A DNA stretch of 64,000 bases from Adiantum capillus-veneris (Eukaryota > Streptophyta > Polypodiopsida > Polypodiales > Pteridaceae), in contig CM043953.1 of NCBI GenBank assembly GCA_014529385.2, positions 72,939,872 through 73,003,871 on the forward strand. The letters are read 5' to 3'. How positions within the stretch are numbered: position 1 is the stretch's first letter; each line of letters starts with the position of its first letter. Positions 51,086-62,640 of this stretch are shown here, piece after piece. The notes under the pieces are model-generated. The model searched no databases, was not told the DNA's origin, and saw nothing but the letters and a program-made list of their open reading frames with translations. The position numbers and the translations under genes were made by a program.

Positions 51086-51921
51086 ATGGCTTTGAGAGAT
51101 CGCGCAATATAAGCACAGGTTGAGAGATAAGATTTTCTATAAGCTTTTCGAAAGCATTGTTCTCCTTGGCAGACCATGTATACCTAACGTTTTTCTTTGT
51201 TAGGTTATATAATGGTCTTGCTATTAGTGAGAACTTTTCTATGAAGCGTATATAATATGCACACATACCTATAAAGCTTATTAGTTCATGAAGATTCCTT
51301 GGATTAGTCCATCCTTTTATTACCTCTAGCTTTGATGGATTCATTTGGATGCCATCTTGAGGGATAATGTGACCTAAATACTGAATCTCTTGTACAAAAA
51401 ACTCACTTTTCTTTCGATTAACATAAAGTTTATTCTCTCGTAAAACTTGAAATGTTACCTGAAGGTGTTGCTTGTGTTCGTCTAGTGAATTAGAGTAGAT
51501 GATAATATCATCAAAGAACACTCCAGTAAAAGGTTGAGTGAGGCCTGAATAGCTTCTCCATCAAGCGGGTGAATGTGGTTGGTGAATTGGTCAAGCCAAA
51601 AGGCATGACAATGTATTTGTAAAGACCAAACGTTGTGCGAAATGCGATCTTTACAATGTCTTGATCAACTATCCTTATTTGATGGTAGCCACTTTTTAGG
51701 TCAATCCTAGTGAAGTAGGTGGATCCTTGTAGCTTATCAAATAGGTCTTCTACCCGTAGAACGGGAAACCTCTTTTTGATAGTGATCCTATTTAGTGCTC
51801 TATAGTCGACACACATACAATACGTGTCATCTTTCTTTTGCACTAATAACACGAGTGAGCAAAATGGAGATGAGCTAGGCCTAACCATGCCCTTCTCAAC
51901 TAACTCATGCACTTGCCGCAT
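51069..51921 (-). pseudogene. Gypsy F2 reverse transcriptase
   Basis: The domain runs MVRPSSSPFCSLVLLVQKKD, YRALNRITIKKRFPV, RIDLKSGYHQIR and VMPFGLTNSPTTF, then FFDDIIIYS (FFDD at 51507-51518, catalytic) and YLGHIIPQDGIQMNPSKL. One frameshift separates the two frames near 51515. The catalytic aspartates are present. Confidence 0.92.
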
Positions 51922-52106
51922 AATCTCCTCTTGTTGAGCTTGAGAAACTCTATACGGAGGTTTATTAGGCGGTGAACTTTCTAGAAGAAGTTCAATTGCA
52001 TGGTCATCATTGCCTCATTCTCGCCTCATTTAGGAGGTAGTTCACAAGGGATGTCGTCAGTAAAGACATCTTGAAATCCCTTGAGAAAATTGGTTAACTC
52101 TAATTC

Positions 52107-53018
52107 CTAGTGATTATTTACATTTTCTTTTGCTAAAGCATTAGGTTCATTTTGATCATCTTTAACAAAAGTCATGTACACGGAAATAGAGCTCTTTATT
52201 GACTTATTGAAAGCTTGTGTATGTACAATGGGTATGGTGTTACCCATCTCTTTGGCATCTATGTACATATCTTTTTCCCTGAACCTAAAGTAGATTCTCC
52301 TTTCAGGGAATTTAACATTGGCAGCCATGCGATCAAACCATGGTGCCCCTAGGATTACATCCTTGTGCTTGAGAGGAGAGATAAAGAAGTCCTCTTTGTC
52401 CACATAGCTTTTGACATGGAGCCTCAATTTCCCAATTAAGGGAATGACTAAAGCTTCTTGACCCTTGAAAGCACCATCTGCGGGTAGGACATCTCCCATC
52501 TCATAGGCTTGGATGCCTAGCTTGGTGGCCAACTTTGTGGATATGAAATTGTGAGTACAACCAGGGCCGAAGAGAATAAAAACATCATGTTCTATTACCT
52601 TTCCCCAAGCATGGCATAGAGGAGATCCTTTGTGGTGAGCTTCCTCTTCTTGGATTTCGACCAGGGTAGTTCTAGGAGGCTCATGGCGGGTGTTCTTTTG
52701 GGGGCAAGCACGGTATGCATGCCCTTGCTCGCCGCATTTGAAACAATGGTTATCCTTGCGATAATGCTCAAGCTCTTCAGGAGAGAGTTTGTTTTTGCCT
52801 TTGTAAACTCTCTTCTCCTTAGCTTTGTTGTTATTGGAATTGCCCTTAGGAGACTTTTGGACATTGTCCTTCCCCTTAGGCTCATTGGAACCCTTGTTTT
52901 CTGTGGGCTTAAGATTTCTCTTAGCCCCTGTTTGAAAATTGATTTGTGAAGCCACCATGGTATGGTGTATGAGTGCAGATATGGTGCGTGGCCTTTGGGA
53001 GTTGACATACTCCGCCAT
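52107..53018 (-). pseudogene. Gypsy F2 gag C-terminus, zinc knuckle and protease
   Basis: CFKCGEQGHAYRAC is the CCHC knuckle. About 50 residues on, ILFGPGCTHNFISTKLA matches the D-[SP]-G-x-x-NFI protease site, with the catalytic Asp changed to Gly. KHKDVILGAPWFD is the second conserved strand. The frame overlaps the upstream gag frame, so a frameshift lies between 53020 and 52600. Confidence 0.88.
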
Positions 53019-54199
53019 TTCTTCAGTTCAGCCCGCACAAAATTGTTTTTTTGCTCTGCAAAATCCATCTTTTTAAAGACAGTAGCTTTGAGATGTAAGT
53101 CCCAAAACCTGTCTACATATTTGTGAATGGATTCATAGGAAGAGAGCTTCAAACTTCGCCATTCGGTGAGTACTTTATCTTTGGCATTGGTGGCCAAAAA
53201 CTGCTTCATAATGGAAGCTCTTAAAGCTTTCCATGTTTGTGGGGCTTCACTGTTTGTCCATAGGCTAGACCACCATTGCCTGGCGGACTTTTGAAAGTTC
53301 ATATCAACATGGTGTAGCTTAGAGGACTCCGTGAAGACCTCATCTCCAAACGCTACCTCAAATTGTTGAATGAAAGCCAAGACTTTGTCCATAGCACCAA
53401 AGGTGCCATCGTAGGTAAGGAAAGAGATGCTCTTTCCTCCCTCTTTGAACTTCTTGAGCGTGGACGATCTCTTCCACGCGGCATAGGATTTCTTATGGCC
53501 TCTTCTTTTTGATGGTTCAAAAGTTGCACCATCTCTTTCTTCAGAAGATGAAGAATTTGAGGAAGATGGAGAAGAGGGTGACCTCTTTCTCGCCTTTTTC
53601 TTGCCTTGGTCCTCTTTGTCTGCACCTTCACTTTCTTCATAAGAGGAAGAGGATGAAGAAGATGGAGAAGAGGGTGACCTCTTTCTCGCCTTTTTATTCT
53701 CTTGTTTTTTATCATCCCTCTTTGAATTATGGTGTGGAGAGGTGTGCAATGGTATTCTCTATTTGGGAGGTGATGGAGAGCGTTTTGCCCGATGTCTTCG
53801 TGGAGTCATCTCTACCAAGGTCGGAAAAGGCTCACTTCTTTCTTGTTTTTTTAGTGGGGGCTCTTGAGTTCTCCTTTCAGAAGGAGATGCGTCATCAAGA
53901 ACCAAATTTTTGAGCCCTTCATATAGATCCTCTTCTTCTTCTTGAATTGGAGAGAGGCCTCTTTTGGAAGTCTTGCAAGGAGGCTTTCTAGGTACTCTCT
54001 CACCATGGTGGGGAGTTTGGACAATCCCATGAGCACAAAGTTGCCGTTGCACTTCACTTTGGAGGGATGGATTTCCCATGGCTTGTTGAAGCCTAGAAAC
54101 AAGGTAATTAACAAGCATAGGGGCATCATTAGTAGCCTACTCATTAGAAAAATCAAAGCTATCAACATTAATTTCACTCGCTTTACTATTGTCAGCCAT
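52595..54199 (-). pseudogene. Gypsy F2 gag
   Basis: Starts MADNSKASEINVDSFDF at 54199, with an in-frame TAG about 20 codons in. After frameshifts the long frame 53749-52595 has a Ser-rich charged region with tandem copies of KKARKRSPSSPSS, then SARQWWSSLWTNSEAPQTWKALR, the capsid domain of Ty3 gag. Downstream of about 53020 this frame is off-register with the true reading. Confidence 0.85.
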
Positions 54200-54586
54200 T
54201 CTAAAAATTTTTAGGTGTACTTTGGCACTTCAAGCCCTAGTTGGTGCTCCTCTATACCCCTTTAGAAAATCACTCAAGCTATTGTACCCATGGCTCAAAT
54301 ATCATTAATTGCAAGGAATAGAAGAGAGGGTCTTTCAACATCAAAAGAACACTGGCTCCTATCAAGCTTCTAATAGCTCAATAGTGGTTAAGCCGTAGGC
54401 AAGCCCCGTAGGACTTCACTATTAAGACCATAGCTCTCGACGGTGATGCTTTGTCTCTGCACAAAGGCAGGCACACTGCAAGGCTGAAAAATTACTATTC
54501 TACTTACTCCATTGCAATTAATAATACCAACCATTTATAGCTAGCTTGAGGACCTCCCTTCTTGACCAAGAAAAGAGAAACCTTGT

Positions 54587-54598
54587 GCTCTGATACCA
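54587..54598 (-). other. Primer binding site of gypsy F2
   Basis: GCTCTGATACCA, two bases from the LTR at 54600. Identical to that of F1. Confidence 0.87.
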
Positions 54599-54599
54599 A

Positions 54600-55318
54600 T
54601 GCAACATTTAATGGCCTAGTAACTTGTGTGTAGCGGAAAATAATATGAACATAGTGAGCATTTCATTAGAATAGATTCCTAATGAGCATAGAAAGAGTGC
54701 TTGGATGGAGAGAGCAACAAAAAGCATAACACCTAGTTAGATAGGCATGAACAATACTTCAAAAGAGAGATAAATTAAGCTATTGACAATAGTTGAGGAC
54801 CGGATTTACATGGAGCCGGTCCCCCCTCCAAAAGGCTTTGTATTATAGGTTTCCCCCATCAAGAGAGACATTTTACAATACAATTCTTTGTGTTCCTTCA
54901 ACAACTAGCTAGTACAATGAAGATGGAAGCTTCAAGCACTAAGCAAACACTTATAAAACACAACATCAATTCCCTCACGGTCTTAGACACAAAACCTCAC
55001 ACACCTTTGAAGATGGTGAGAGCTAGCAGGGTATGAGAGTAGATTGAGAGGAAGAAGGAGTAGTCTTACGAGAAAGAAGTATATCTCCTCACATAATCAC
55101 TCATAAAAGCTTAGCATATCTTAGTAATTAGCATGGTAGAGGAGATGAACATGCATTGAAGCTTCTCTCTTGGTTGGATTTGCATCACAAAGCCAAGAGT
55201 CGTTGGTGTAGGCCTCCCTTCTCACAAGCTTGGAGTAGATAATGATCTTTCCATTAAAGCTTGAGAAGGAGACAGAGAGTCTTCTTGCTTCACACATGAG
55301 ATTGTGTGAATGTGTGTG
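54600..55318 (-). repeat. 5' LTR of gypsy F2, truncated at a (TG)n tract
   Basis: Near-identical to 47898-48615 (a few per cent difference at most by eye), ending in GAGATTGTGTGAATGTGTG. The remaining 800 bp of the LTR are missing; copia E follows immediately. Confidence 0.9.
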
Positions 55319-55329
55319 TGTGTGTGTGG
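55311..55329. repeat. (TG)n at the gypsy F2/copia E junction
   Basis: About nine TG units, with LTR sequence on the left and copia RT coding on the right. Confidence 0.85.
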
Positions 55330-55848
55330 AATCTTATCCATTTCAACCTGTTCTTCCTCAGACACAGGACAATCTTGTTTGCTAAGTTTCACATATGGTG
55401 GCAATGGAACACTCAATGCCTTTCCCTTCTCCATATTGAAAAGTTGCAAAACCTTGTCAATATACTCTGTTTGAGATAACCAAATCAACTGCTTTGATTT
55501 GTCTCTCTCAATGCGCATACCAAGTATATGACTTTCCTCACCCATGTCTTTCATGTCAAACGATTTTGCCATCTTTGACTTCAAAGCTGAAATTTCTTCC
55601 AAGTGCTTGCCAGCAATCAACATGTCATCCACATACAAAATAAGGATCAGCCAACTGCCATCCTTAGCCTTCTTTGTATATAGACAGTGATCGAACTCAC
55701 TACGTTTGTAGCCTTGAGAAAGCATAAACTTGTGGAACTGATGGTACCATGCCCTCTGTGATTGTTTTAAGCCATAAAGACTCTTTAACAACTGGCATAC
55801 CAAATCGTCCTTGCCTTTCTCAACAAACCTGCATGTAAATTTCCACAT
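55326..55848 (-). pseudogene. Copia E reverse transcriptase, C-terminal half
   Basis: SLYGLKQSQRAWYHQFH, ILILYVDDMLIAG (YVDD at 55624-55635, intact), ILGMRIERDKSKQLIWLSQ and KALSVPLPPYVKLS. The genuine sequence stops after EMDKIP; the following His-Thr residues are read from the microsatellite. Confidence 0.92.
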
Positions 55849-56338
55849 CTAAATCACCATGCAAGAACGCTGTCTTGACATCCATTTGGTGCAACGCCAA
55901 ATCTAATATGGCAACCAATGCAAGAAAGCATCTCAATGTAGTCATCTTGACCACCGGAGAGAAGACTTCATCAAAGTCAATGCCTTGTTCTTGCTTAAAG
56001 CCCTTGGCAACAAGCCTTGCTTTGTACTTTGGCTGACTATCATGAGCAGTGATCTTATACCTGTAAACCCATTTACTAGGTAGAGCCTTTTTGCCCTGTG
56101 GTAATTTAACAAGCTTCCATGTCTGGTTTTTATGCAGAGCTGTCATCTCTGATTGCATGGCCAATTGCCAATTCCCGGAGTCCTTCATTTGCACTGCTTC
56201 CTTGTAACATGAAGGCTCATTGCAATCAGTCAACATGACATAGTTCATAGATGGAACAAACCTATCATGAGGTCGCGTGATACGTCCAGATCTACGCACA
56301 ATAGGTGGCTCAGGCTCAGCCACAACCTGCAGTTCCAC
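55820..56338 (-). pseudogene. Copia E reverse transcriptase, N-terminal half
   Basis: RRSGRITRPHDRF, LHKNQTWKLVKLPQGKKALPSKWVYRYK and DFDEVFSPVVKMTTLR, then LHQMDVKTAFLHGDLDVEIYM with the first catalytic Asp. It is separated from the next piece by a single frameshift near 55830. Confidence 0.92.
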
Positions 56339-56401
56339 TCTATCCTGTCCTTGCTCCTCTTGAGCCGTGACATTTTGTCTTGCACGTGCAGGTCCATCTT
56401 C

Positions 56402-57520
56402 CTAGAAGACAACTCTTCTAATCTCCTCAACCCTCTCTGGTTTAGAATGATATTTGGATTCATTAAAGTGAACATCATTGCTGCGGATAACCTTTCTAGA
56501 TTCCCAAAGTCTGTACCCCATCTCACCAGAATTACCATAGCCTAGAAAGATGCACTTTCTACTCTTTGGCTCAAGTTTGTTCCTAAATTCCTTTGGAACG
56601 TGAGTATATGCCTCACAGCCAAAGACTCTGAGATGCTTGTATGAGGGCATTTTGCCTGACCATACCATCTCTGGCACTGAATCCTTCGGCAAAACCTTGC
56701 TAGGAGATCTATTTACAAGATGAACAGCTGTTGATACAGCTTCAGCCCAAAATCCATTTGGCAGCTGTGCATTAGACAACATACTTCTGACCTTTTCTTG
56801 TATGGTCCTATTCATCCTCTCAGCAACACCATTTTGAGGAGGATTGTAAGGAGCAGTAAGTTCACGTTTTATACCTTTTGACTCACAAAAGTCCTGAAAG
56901 GCCTTTGAAACATACTCTCCACCATTGTCAGTGCGTAAGCATTTAAGCTTCTTGCCACTCTGATTCTCCACAAGTGTCACAAACGTTTTGAAAACACTAA
57001 ACGCTTCATCCTTGTGTTTGAGAAAGTAAACCCATACTTTCCTCGAGTAATCATCTATAAATGTCATAAAGTAAGAATCTCCCCCTCGAGATAGGTTAGG
57101 CATAGGTCCACACAAATCACTATGAACAAGTGCCAACTGTGTATCTCTTCTACTGCTTCTATGCTTATGTGGCTGCTGTGTTTGCTTACCATACAGACAA
57201 TGTTCACAGAATTCAAAATCATTAAATGAAAAGCCAGGCAAATAACCAGAACAAAACAAGATTTCCATTCCCTTCTTGTACATATGTCCTAACCGGCTAT
57301 GCCACAAAGAAACTTTCGGCTGCTCGGTTACATTGATTACATTTTTAGAGACATTTGATACATAAATCATGTAAAGTCCTCCAAACTTTACTCCATGTGC
57401 TACTGTCATAGAACCCTTGGATATCTTCCACATGTTCTGTCCAAAAGTGGTGACGTAGCCAGCATCATCAAGTAAACCTATACTGATCAAGCTCTTTGTA
57501 ATTGCGGGAACATGTCTCAC
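56402..57520 (-). pseudogene. Copia E integrase (pre-integrase zinc finger, core, C-terminus)
   Basis: One open frame of 372 codons. LWHSRLGH...FCEHCLYGKQ is the H-H-C-C finger, HSDLCGPM the first Asp, RTDNGGEYVSKAFQDFC the second Asp, and PQNGVAERMNRTIQ the catalytic Glu. HLRVFGCEAYTHVP and KCIFLGYG follow. All three catalytic residues are intact. A frameshift at each end separates it from gag-protease and RT, so the polyprotein is broken. Confidence 0.93.
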
Positions 57521-57529
57521 ATTCTTCAG

Positions 57530-58645
57530 CGTGAAAGAAGAGCCATTTTTGAAACTTCAATTGAACATCTCCAACACCTAAGATCTCACATGTCTGCCCA
57601 TTGCCTAGCCGAACATGATCTTTAGTGGTCACATAAGAGGTAAACCACTCCTTGTTTGGAGACACATGAAGTGATGCCCCCGAGTCTATAATCCAGTCAC
57701 TCAGTGCATTTCCATCAGATGCTGTAAGAAGAGCTGAGTCCATTGTATTCTTCAAGAAGTAGATGTCTCTTGACACTAGACTGTCATCCTCTGCAACAGT
57801 GTTTGTCACATTTATTTCTTGAATCTTCAATGAGGACTTGTTCTTCTCACCATGGTCTTCAGCTTTCTCTTTGCCTTTTTCTACTTTCCATTCTCTGCAG
57901 TCTCTTTTCATGCGACCCTTCTTGCCACAATGGTAGCATTCTATGTCACTCTTGCCTTTAGCAATGCGGGACTTGCTACGAGACTGATTCCTCTTTCCAC
58001 CTTTGTACTTTTCTTTGGTCCTTCCCCTGACAACTAAGGCTGTTCCTTTGCCTTTGTCCATTGTCTTTCTATTGGTTTCTTCAGTAAGCAGACTTCCTTC
58101 TACACCTGCTATGTTCAAACCATCTGGAGGTGCAGAATTACTCAAAGCAATGTCCCAACTTTCCGGCAATGTGATCAACAGGAACATAGCTCTAATAGGT
58201 TCATCAAAGTTGACACCTTGAGCTGACAACTGACTGTAGATGGTGTTGAATTCATTCAGATGATTGAACATAGGGGTCCCTTCTTTCATCTTCAAGTCAA
58301 CAAGATTCTTAAGCCAGTATATCTGTGAAGCTGCACTCTGCTTCTCATAAAGATCACTCAGCTTTGTCCATGCTTGGTAAGCCGACATCTCGTCTGCTAC
58401 ATTGAAGTAAACGCTTTCTGCCAAAGTCAGCATAATGGTAGAAAGTGTCAATTCATTCATTTCGCTCCATTCATCTTCGTCCATATCTTTTGGTTTTATC
58501 CCCTTAAGCTTTATAGGTTTTATCTTCTTCTTTTGTACCAACACATGCTAAATCTGCTTCTTCCACAATGGGAAATTGGTTCCATCCAGCTTCTTGATAT
58601 TGTAAAGAGCAGTGTCCTGTGATCCAGCCAATACATCCTAGCTGC
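57530..58645 (-). pseudogene. Copia E gag and protease
   Basis: The gag starts near 58645 with an ALYNIKKLDGTNFPLWKKQI block followed by an in-frame TAG, then is open from 58544. It contains AWTKLSDLYEKQSAASQIYWL (UBN2 gag), CYHCGKKGRMKRDC (zinc knuckle with Gly-Arg in place of Gly-His) and WIIDSGASLHVSPNKEW (intact D-S-G protease). The knuckle histidine is therefore replaced, which is unusual in an otherwise well-kept frame. Confidence 0.92.
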
Positions 58646-59397
58646 CTATCTAAGGGTGCTCGAGGGATCGCTCCAAGACCTGTATCACCGAAAGGATCTC
58701 AACATTCGAGAATCCCCCAGCTCAATAAAACCTCACTCGACCCTCAACAAAGGCTGCAGTAAATCTGACACTACATAGATTTCCCACAAAGTCATACATC
58801 CACAAATTTCCCACTATATGTTGTAACCGTTGCGGCGGTTGTTTGCTGCGTGACTCACAGCCAGCAAACCCTCAACAGACATACATCATCTCTGACAATA
58901 CATCCCATGTGGAAGTACCTGCAATGTCAGGATGAAATCTGGAATATCAAGCAGCAAACACAAGCTACCTGATGAACTAGTGGATGTCGCCTACAGTCTG
59001 TGTGTAGATGTGCCCGTGTCGTATGTAACACGCCTCCAAGAACAGTGAGCCGTCTTTTGATGTGTAGACATCCACAAATCAGCACTGTGGGAGTGCCGAT
59101 ATCCTCAGCACCTACAGTCGTAGGCCAAAACCCCAAATTTGTAGAGTCGGATCTACACCCGCCGAGACCACGTAGTCAAAAATGGCATGCGCAGAACTTT
59201 GTCGAAGCCGAACGGTGGTCGAGATGACCTCAGAATGAAATTCTGTGAACACCGACCTTAGAATGAAATTCTGAGAACACTAAGCCCTTTGGGCCCTCCC
59301 ACAAGATTGGGGGCCGTGTCTTCGCCTGTCGAATCTCACTGCAATCTGAGCTGGTGATTCTGGCTACCTGCAAATGCTGCCCCAAGCCTCGATCTAA
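58646..59397 (-). other. Copia E leader
   Basis: GC-richer, non-coding sequence between gag and the primer binding site. A near-repeat ACCTxAGAATGAAATTCTG occurs twice (59226 and 59257). Confidence 0.6.
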
Positions 59398-59409
59398 GCT
59401 CTGATACCA
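59398..59409 (-). other. Primer binding site of copia E
   Basis: GCTCTGATACCA, minus-strand TGGTATCAGAGC, two bases from the LTR start. Confidence 0.87.
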
Positions 59410-59411
59410 GT

Positions 59412-59603
59412 TGAAGGAGTACGAGCGGGAGTGTGACGCGAGAGAGAGTGCGAGAAGAAGAGCACGACGATATGGTGAACTCGCTCTACTGTGATGTGTA
59501 GAGCATAGTGAATTCTTATTAGGTTTTTACAAAAGAATATGTGTACATACCTGGCGGCCCGCCCACTTACCTGGGCGACCACATTGGGCTTTATACCCCA
59601 ACA
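59412..59603 (-). repeat. 5' LTR of copia E (192 bp)
   Basis: TGAAGGAGTACG...ATACCCCAACA, TG...CA ended, placed correctly relative to the primer binding site. There is no second copy in the window, so its outer end rests on the CA dinucleotide and the change in sequence. Confidence 0.75.
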
Positions 59604-60223
59604 TCTCACACTCTTAAAATGCCAATCCATGACCTTCTTAGCTCCCTAATTTCAATCTTTAAACACTTTCATTTCTGTAGCAATTGCATCTTCCTTTGGT
59701 AACCTCGGTGTTGTCTCATGCTCTCCATCAATGTACATACTCCTAATAATGTTTAGCCATAAGAAATGGTCATTCAAAACTTCCAAGCATAGAAGTTTGT
59801 TCTATTCATATTTTTGCTAACAATTTGGTTAAGTCTATCATTGTTGGATGACATGTTTTCAACACCTCAACAAGTCTTTGAGCAGCCTACTAAAAGTAGT
59901 CAGTTACCACCGCTAACCGCAGTATGTGATCATACACGTGTTTCAAATGAACATTGTAGCAAAAAAGAAACTATTTGCACCAATGAAATGTAGATTTGCA
60001 AAGACTTTAACCTTGTATGTGACTGCACTCTAACTCCAAAATGAGGGCCGAAACATGTCCAGAATGGAAATCTGGCTACACAATTTTAATAAAAAAGGAC
60101 TATACACAAACCCGAGACGCACAAAGTTGAAAAAAATCAATTCAATCAAATCTCATTTGATAATGGCTCCCAAGAATCTCGACACAGCTTTTCTGTTGTT
60201 ACAAACTCCTCGGACACAACCAA
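59604..60223 (-). other. Presumed leader or truncated interior of the copia K relic
   Basis: AT-rich, no clear coding frame. It precedes the primer binding site of the LTR at 60236, so it should be internal sequence of that element. Confidence 0.4.
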
Positions 60224-60235
60224 GCTCTCATACCA
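60224..60235 (-). other. Primer binding site of copia K
   Basis: GCTCTCATACCA, minus-strand TGGTATGAGAGC, a variant of the initiator tRNA-Met site, directly abutting the LTR. Confidence 0.72.
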
Positions 60236-60570
60236 TGTTAAAAGATAGAGAACGAGAGAGCTTGAGCTCTTGCCAGTGCATGCACACACAAAGATGGAGG
60301 AAAACCTTCTATTTCTTCATCTTCACTAACTCAAGATAAGAAGTCTACAAAGCATAAAATGAAAAAATCTAAATTAAGAGGAAACTAGTACAATGGTCTA
60401 GTGTGACCTATTAGTGAGTGAGCTTGATGGATAAGCATATCATCACGCTGGTAGGTAGACCAAGTCAATAAAGTGGAGTTGTAGTATCACCTGTGAAGAT
60501 ATGCGTATGCACCAAGGCGCGAGAGTGATAATCATCATGAGTAGTACATGTTGAGCTTGAAATCTCAACA
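60236..60570 (-). repeat. 5' LTR of copia K, same family as 38393-38606
   Basis: TGTTAAAAGATAG...AATCTCAACA. It matches the copia J LTR on either side of a roughly 120-bp segment absent there. With copia J it shows that this family is dispersed in the locus. Confidence 0.75.
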
Positions 60571-61077
60571 CAATTATTAGAGGTAGAGTACCTACAAAAG
60601 AGAAACATGATAGCAAACATTAGTAGAACTCATACACAATTTATCATGTGTTCCTCCCGGCATGAAAAGCAACCTCCAATTGCAAACTTGTTGCATGAAC
60701 TTGCGATGCCATCGTGGTAGAATCTCCTAGGCCTCTTCTCATAGCAAGGGTGCCTTAACTCTTGGAAAATTGATGCCAAAAGTGGAGGGTGACAACTTGC
60801 TTTCATAGGCTCCTAGATCCAAAAAGAATAGAGGGCAGAGATAGGGGCACCTTTCTTTTGTTAAGGTGAGGATGATTAGGTTGGCTGCTGAAAATAGGAA
60901 AAAAAGGATGATTTTGCGAGATTTAGCAGCCCAAGAGGGGGCGCATCAAAAGAGGCTTGCTGCCTATGCTAGTAAAAGGGAGACGGGGGATCGACCTGCT
61001 ACTTTATTTGGCCTAAAAGAGAGGCACCTAGATTTTGGACATCATTTTCTTCATTGGAATAAAGTGAGTGTGCTTTC
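60571..61077. other. Unrecognised spacer
   Basis: A 71-codon plus-strand frame (60866-61081) is Arg/Lys/Ala-rich with no motif I know. No transposon end is seen. Confidence 0.35.
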
Positions 61078-61562
61078 TTAATCTATACAAAATGGTCCAT
61101 ATTGCATCATTTCAAGTCTGAGTCTTAGGGAGATCATTAACAAAATCCATGGCAATACTCTCGAAGGTTTATTAGACACGTGAAAAGGGTGGAGTAGCCC
61201 AAGCATCTTGTGCAGATAGTATTTCACTCTTTGAAAAACTAAGTATTCCCTGCAGGACATATCGATTGATGTTTGCTATTAGGTTTGTAAAAAAAAAAAA
61301 GCAGTTCCAATGCTAAGATTGTAGGTAGAATACCCCTATGAGTCGCATAAGGCGACGCATGTGCTTCATCCATAATATTCTTTCTCATTGGTGTTGCTAC
61401 ACAAACTTTTTGGTGGTGGTAAAGGTAACCATCCCGAATAGAATAGGGATATTGATTCTCTATGTTTTGTAGCTTTCTCCAAATAGAGGAGAATTTAGGG
61501 TCATCTAGATACATGTCAAGAAGTGATTCCAATTCTTGGTGATATATAGAACTTATTGGCAA
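61078..61562 (-). pseudogene. Gypsy I integrase zinc-binding region and core start
   Basis: YSIRDGYLYHHQKVCVATPMRKNIMDEAHASPYATHRGI is recognisable as the RNase H-integrase bridge (GYLYxxxRxCVP...HxxPxxGH). The frame 61260-61078 then continues with QRVKYYLHKMLGLLHPF..., the CxxCQxxK...GLLxPLxxP entry to the core. Stops are frequent. Confidence 0.75.
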
Positions 61563-61656
61563 TCACCCTTGGATGTCTAAACAATGCGGTTGTCGCCACG
61601 TTTTTAATTCCATCTGTATGGAGAATTTGTAAATGAAACATGGCCAAGAAGTTTGA

Positions 61657-62124
61657 CTATCTCTTTTGTTTCTTAGATAATTTTTGTAGTGTAAGGAAAT
61701 ATGCCATACAGTAATGATCTGTCTTGATCACAAAGTCTGTGCTTAGAAGATAATCCGTCCAAGTAGACAAGGCGTGAATTATAGCCATAAGTTCCTTCTC
61801 ATAGATTGAGGCATGCAATTTTGCTTCCTTAAATTGTCTACTCTCAGAAGCCACTACATGGGCTTCTTGGTTCAACACTGCACTGATGCAATCACCTAAA
61901 GCATCACATTGTACCTCAAAGGGCTTCCTCAAGTCTGGTACTATCCAAATAGGACCATGGCTCAAATGGTATTGAAGCATGTCAAAGATAGTCTTTTGTC
62001 TCGTTTCCCACTTGAAAGGGATCTTCTTATTTGTTACATCATAGAGTGATCTTCCTACATTATCAAAGCCTTGGGATAAATCTTTGATGACATGAACATA
62101 ACCCCACAAAACTATGTAGATCAT
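61657..62124 (-). pseudogene. Gypsy I RNase H
   Basis: IPFKWETRQKTIFDMLQ, LRKPFEVQCDALGDCISAVL and ASIYEKELMAIIHALSTW, then STDFVIKTDHYCMAYFL. This is the complete Ty3 RNase H with its Asp and Glu residues in place. Only one frame is open. Confidence 0.88.
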
Positions 62125-62640
62125 GCACTATAGTGGGAACTGGCCAATCGTGAACAACTGGATCTTTGTCAAATCCATGCTCACGTTTTTGTGAGAGACG
62201 ATATGTCTTAGGTAATGAATCTCCATGAGAAAGAACTCACTTTTCTTTGGAGCTCATGCTTTTGTAACCATTGTATCCAAGTGCTTTTGATGTTCCTCTT
62301 TTGATTGGGAGAAGATTAGTATGTCATCAAAGAATACTCATGTAGAGGCTCAGTCTAGACTAAAGTTACAATCCCTCATTTGATTGAATGTGGTAGGAGC
62401 ATTGGTTAGCCAAAAAGCATGACCAAAAATTCATAAAGTTCAAAGGTTGTGCAACAAGCAGTTTTATGCACATTCTCAAGTGCTATGCGTATCTGATGAT
62501 ACCTACTCTTTAAGTCTATGCAACAAAAAGATGCTTGCACCTTGTAGTTTATCGAGAATATCATTGATTTGAGAAATCATAATGCGATTGTTAATTGTGA
62601 TCTTGTTTAGAACTTGAGATACATCCCAAGTTAATGCAGC
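62125..62640 (-). pseudogene. Gypsy I reverse transcriptase, heavily decayed
   Basis: Pieces FFDDILIFS (FFDD at 62323-62334), EEHQKHLDTM and KKSEFFLMEIHYL identify the RT, but stops and frameshifts interrupt every 20-30 codons. The upstream fingers are recognisable only by weak similarity. Confidence 0.72.

Larger units (their letters stand above)
55326..59603 (-). mobile_element. Copia E: Ty1/copia element, 3' end deleted
   Basis: From right to left: 192-bp LTR, PBS, leader, gag, CCHC, protease, integrase, reverse transcriptase, then an abrupt end in the RT-RNase H connection at the (TG)n tract. RNase H and the 3' LTR are missing. Frames are long (up to 372 codons) and key residues intact, so this is the youngest copia here. 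Confidence 0.92.

Noticed and set aside
60866..61081. Plus-strand frame rich in Arg/Ala as a gene
   Set aside because: It is short, has no motif, and lies between transposon relics.
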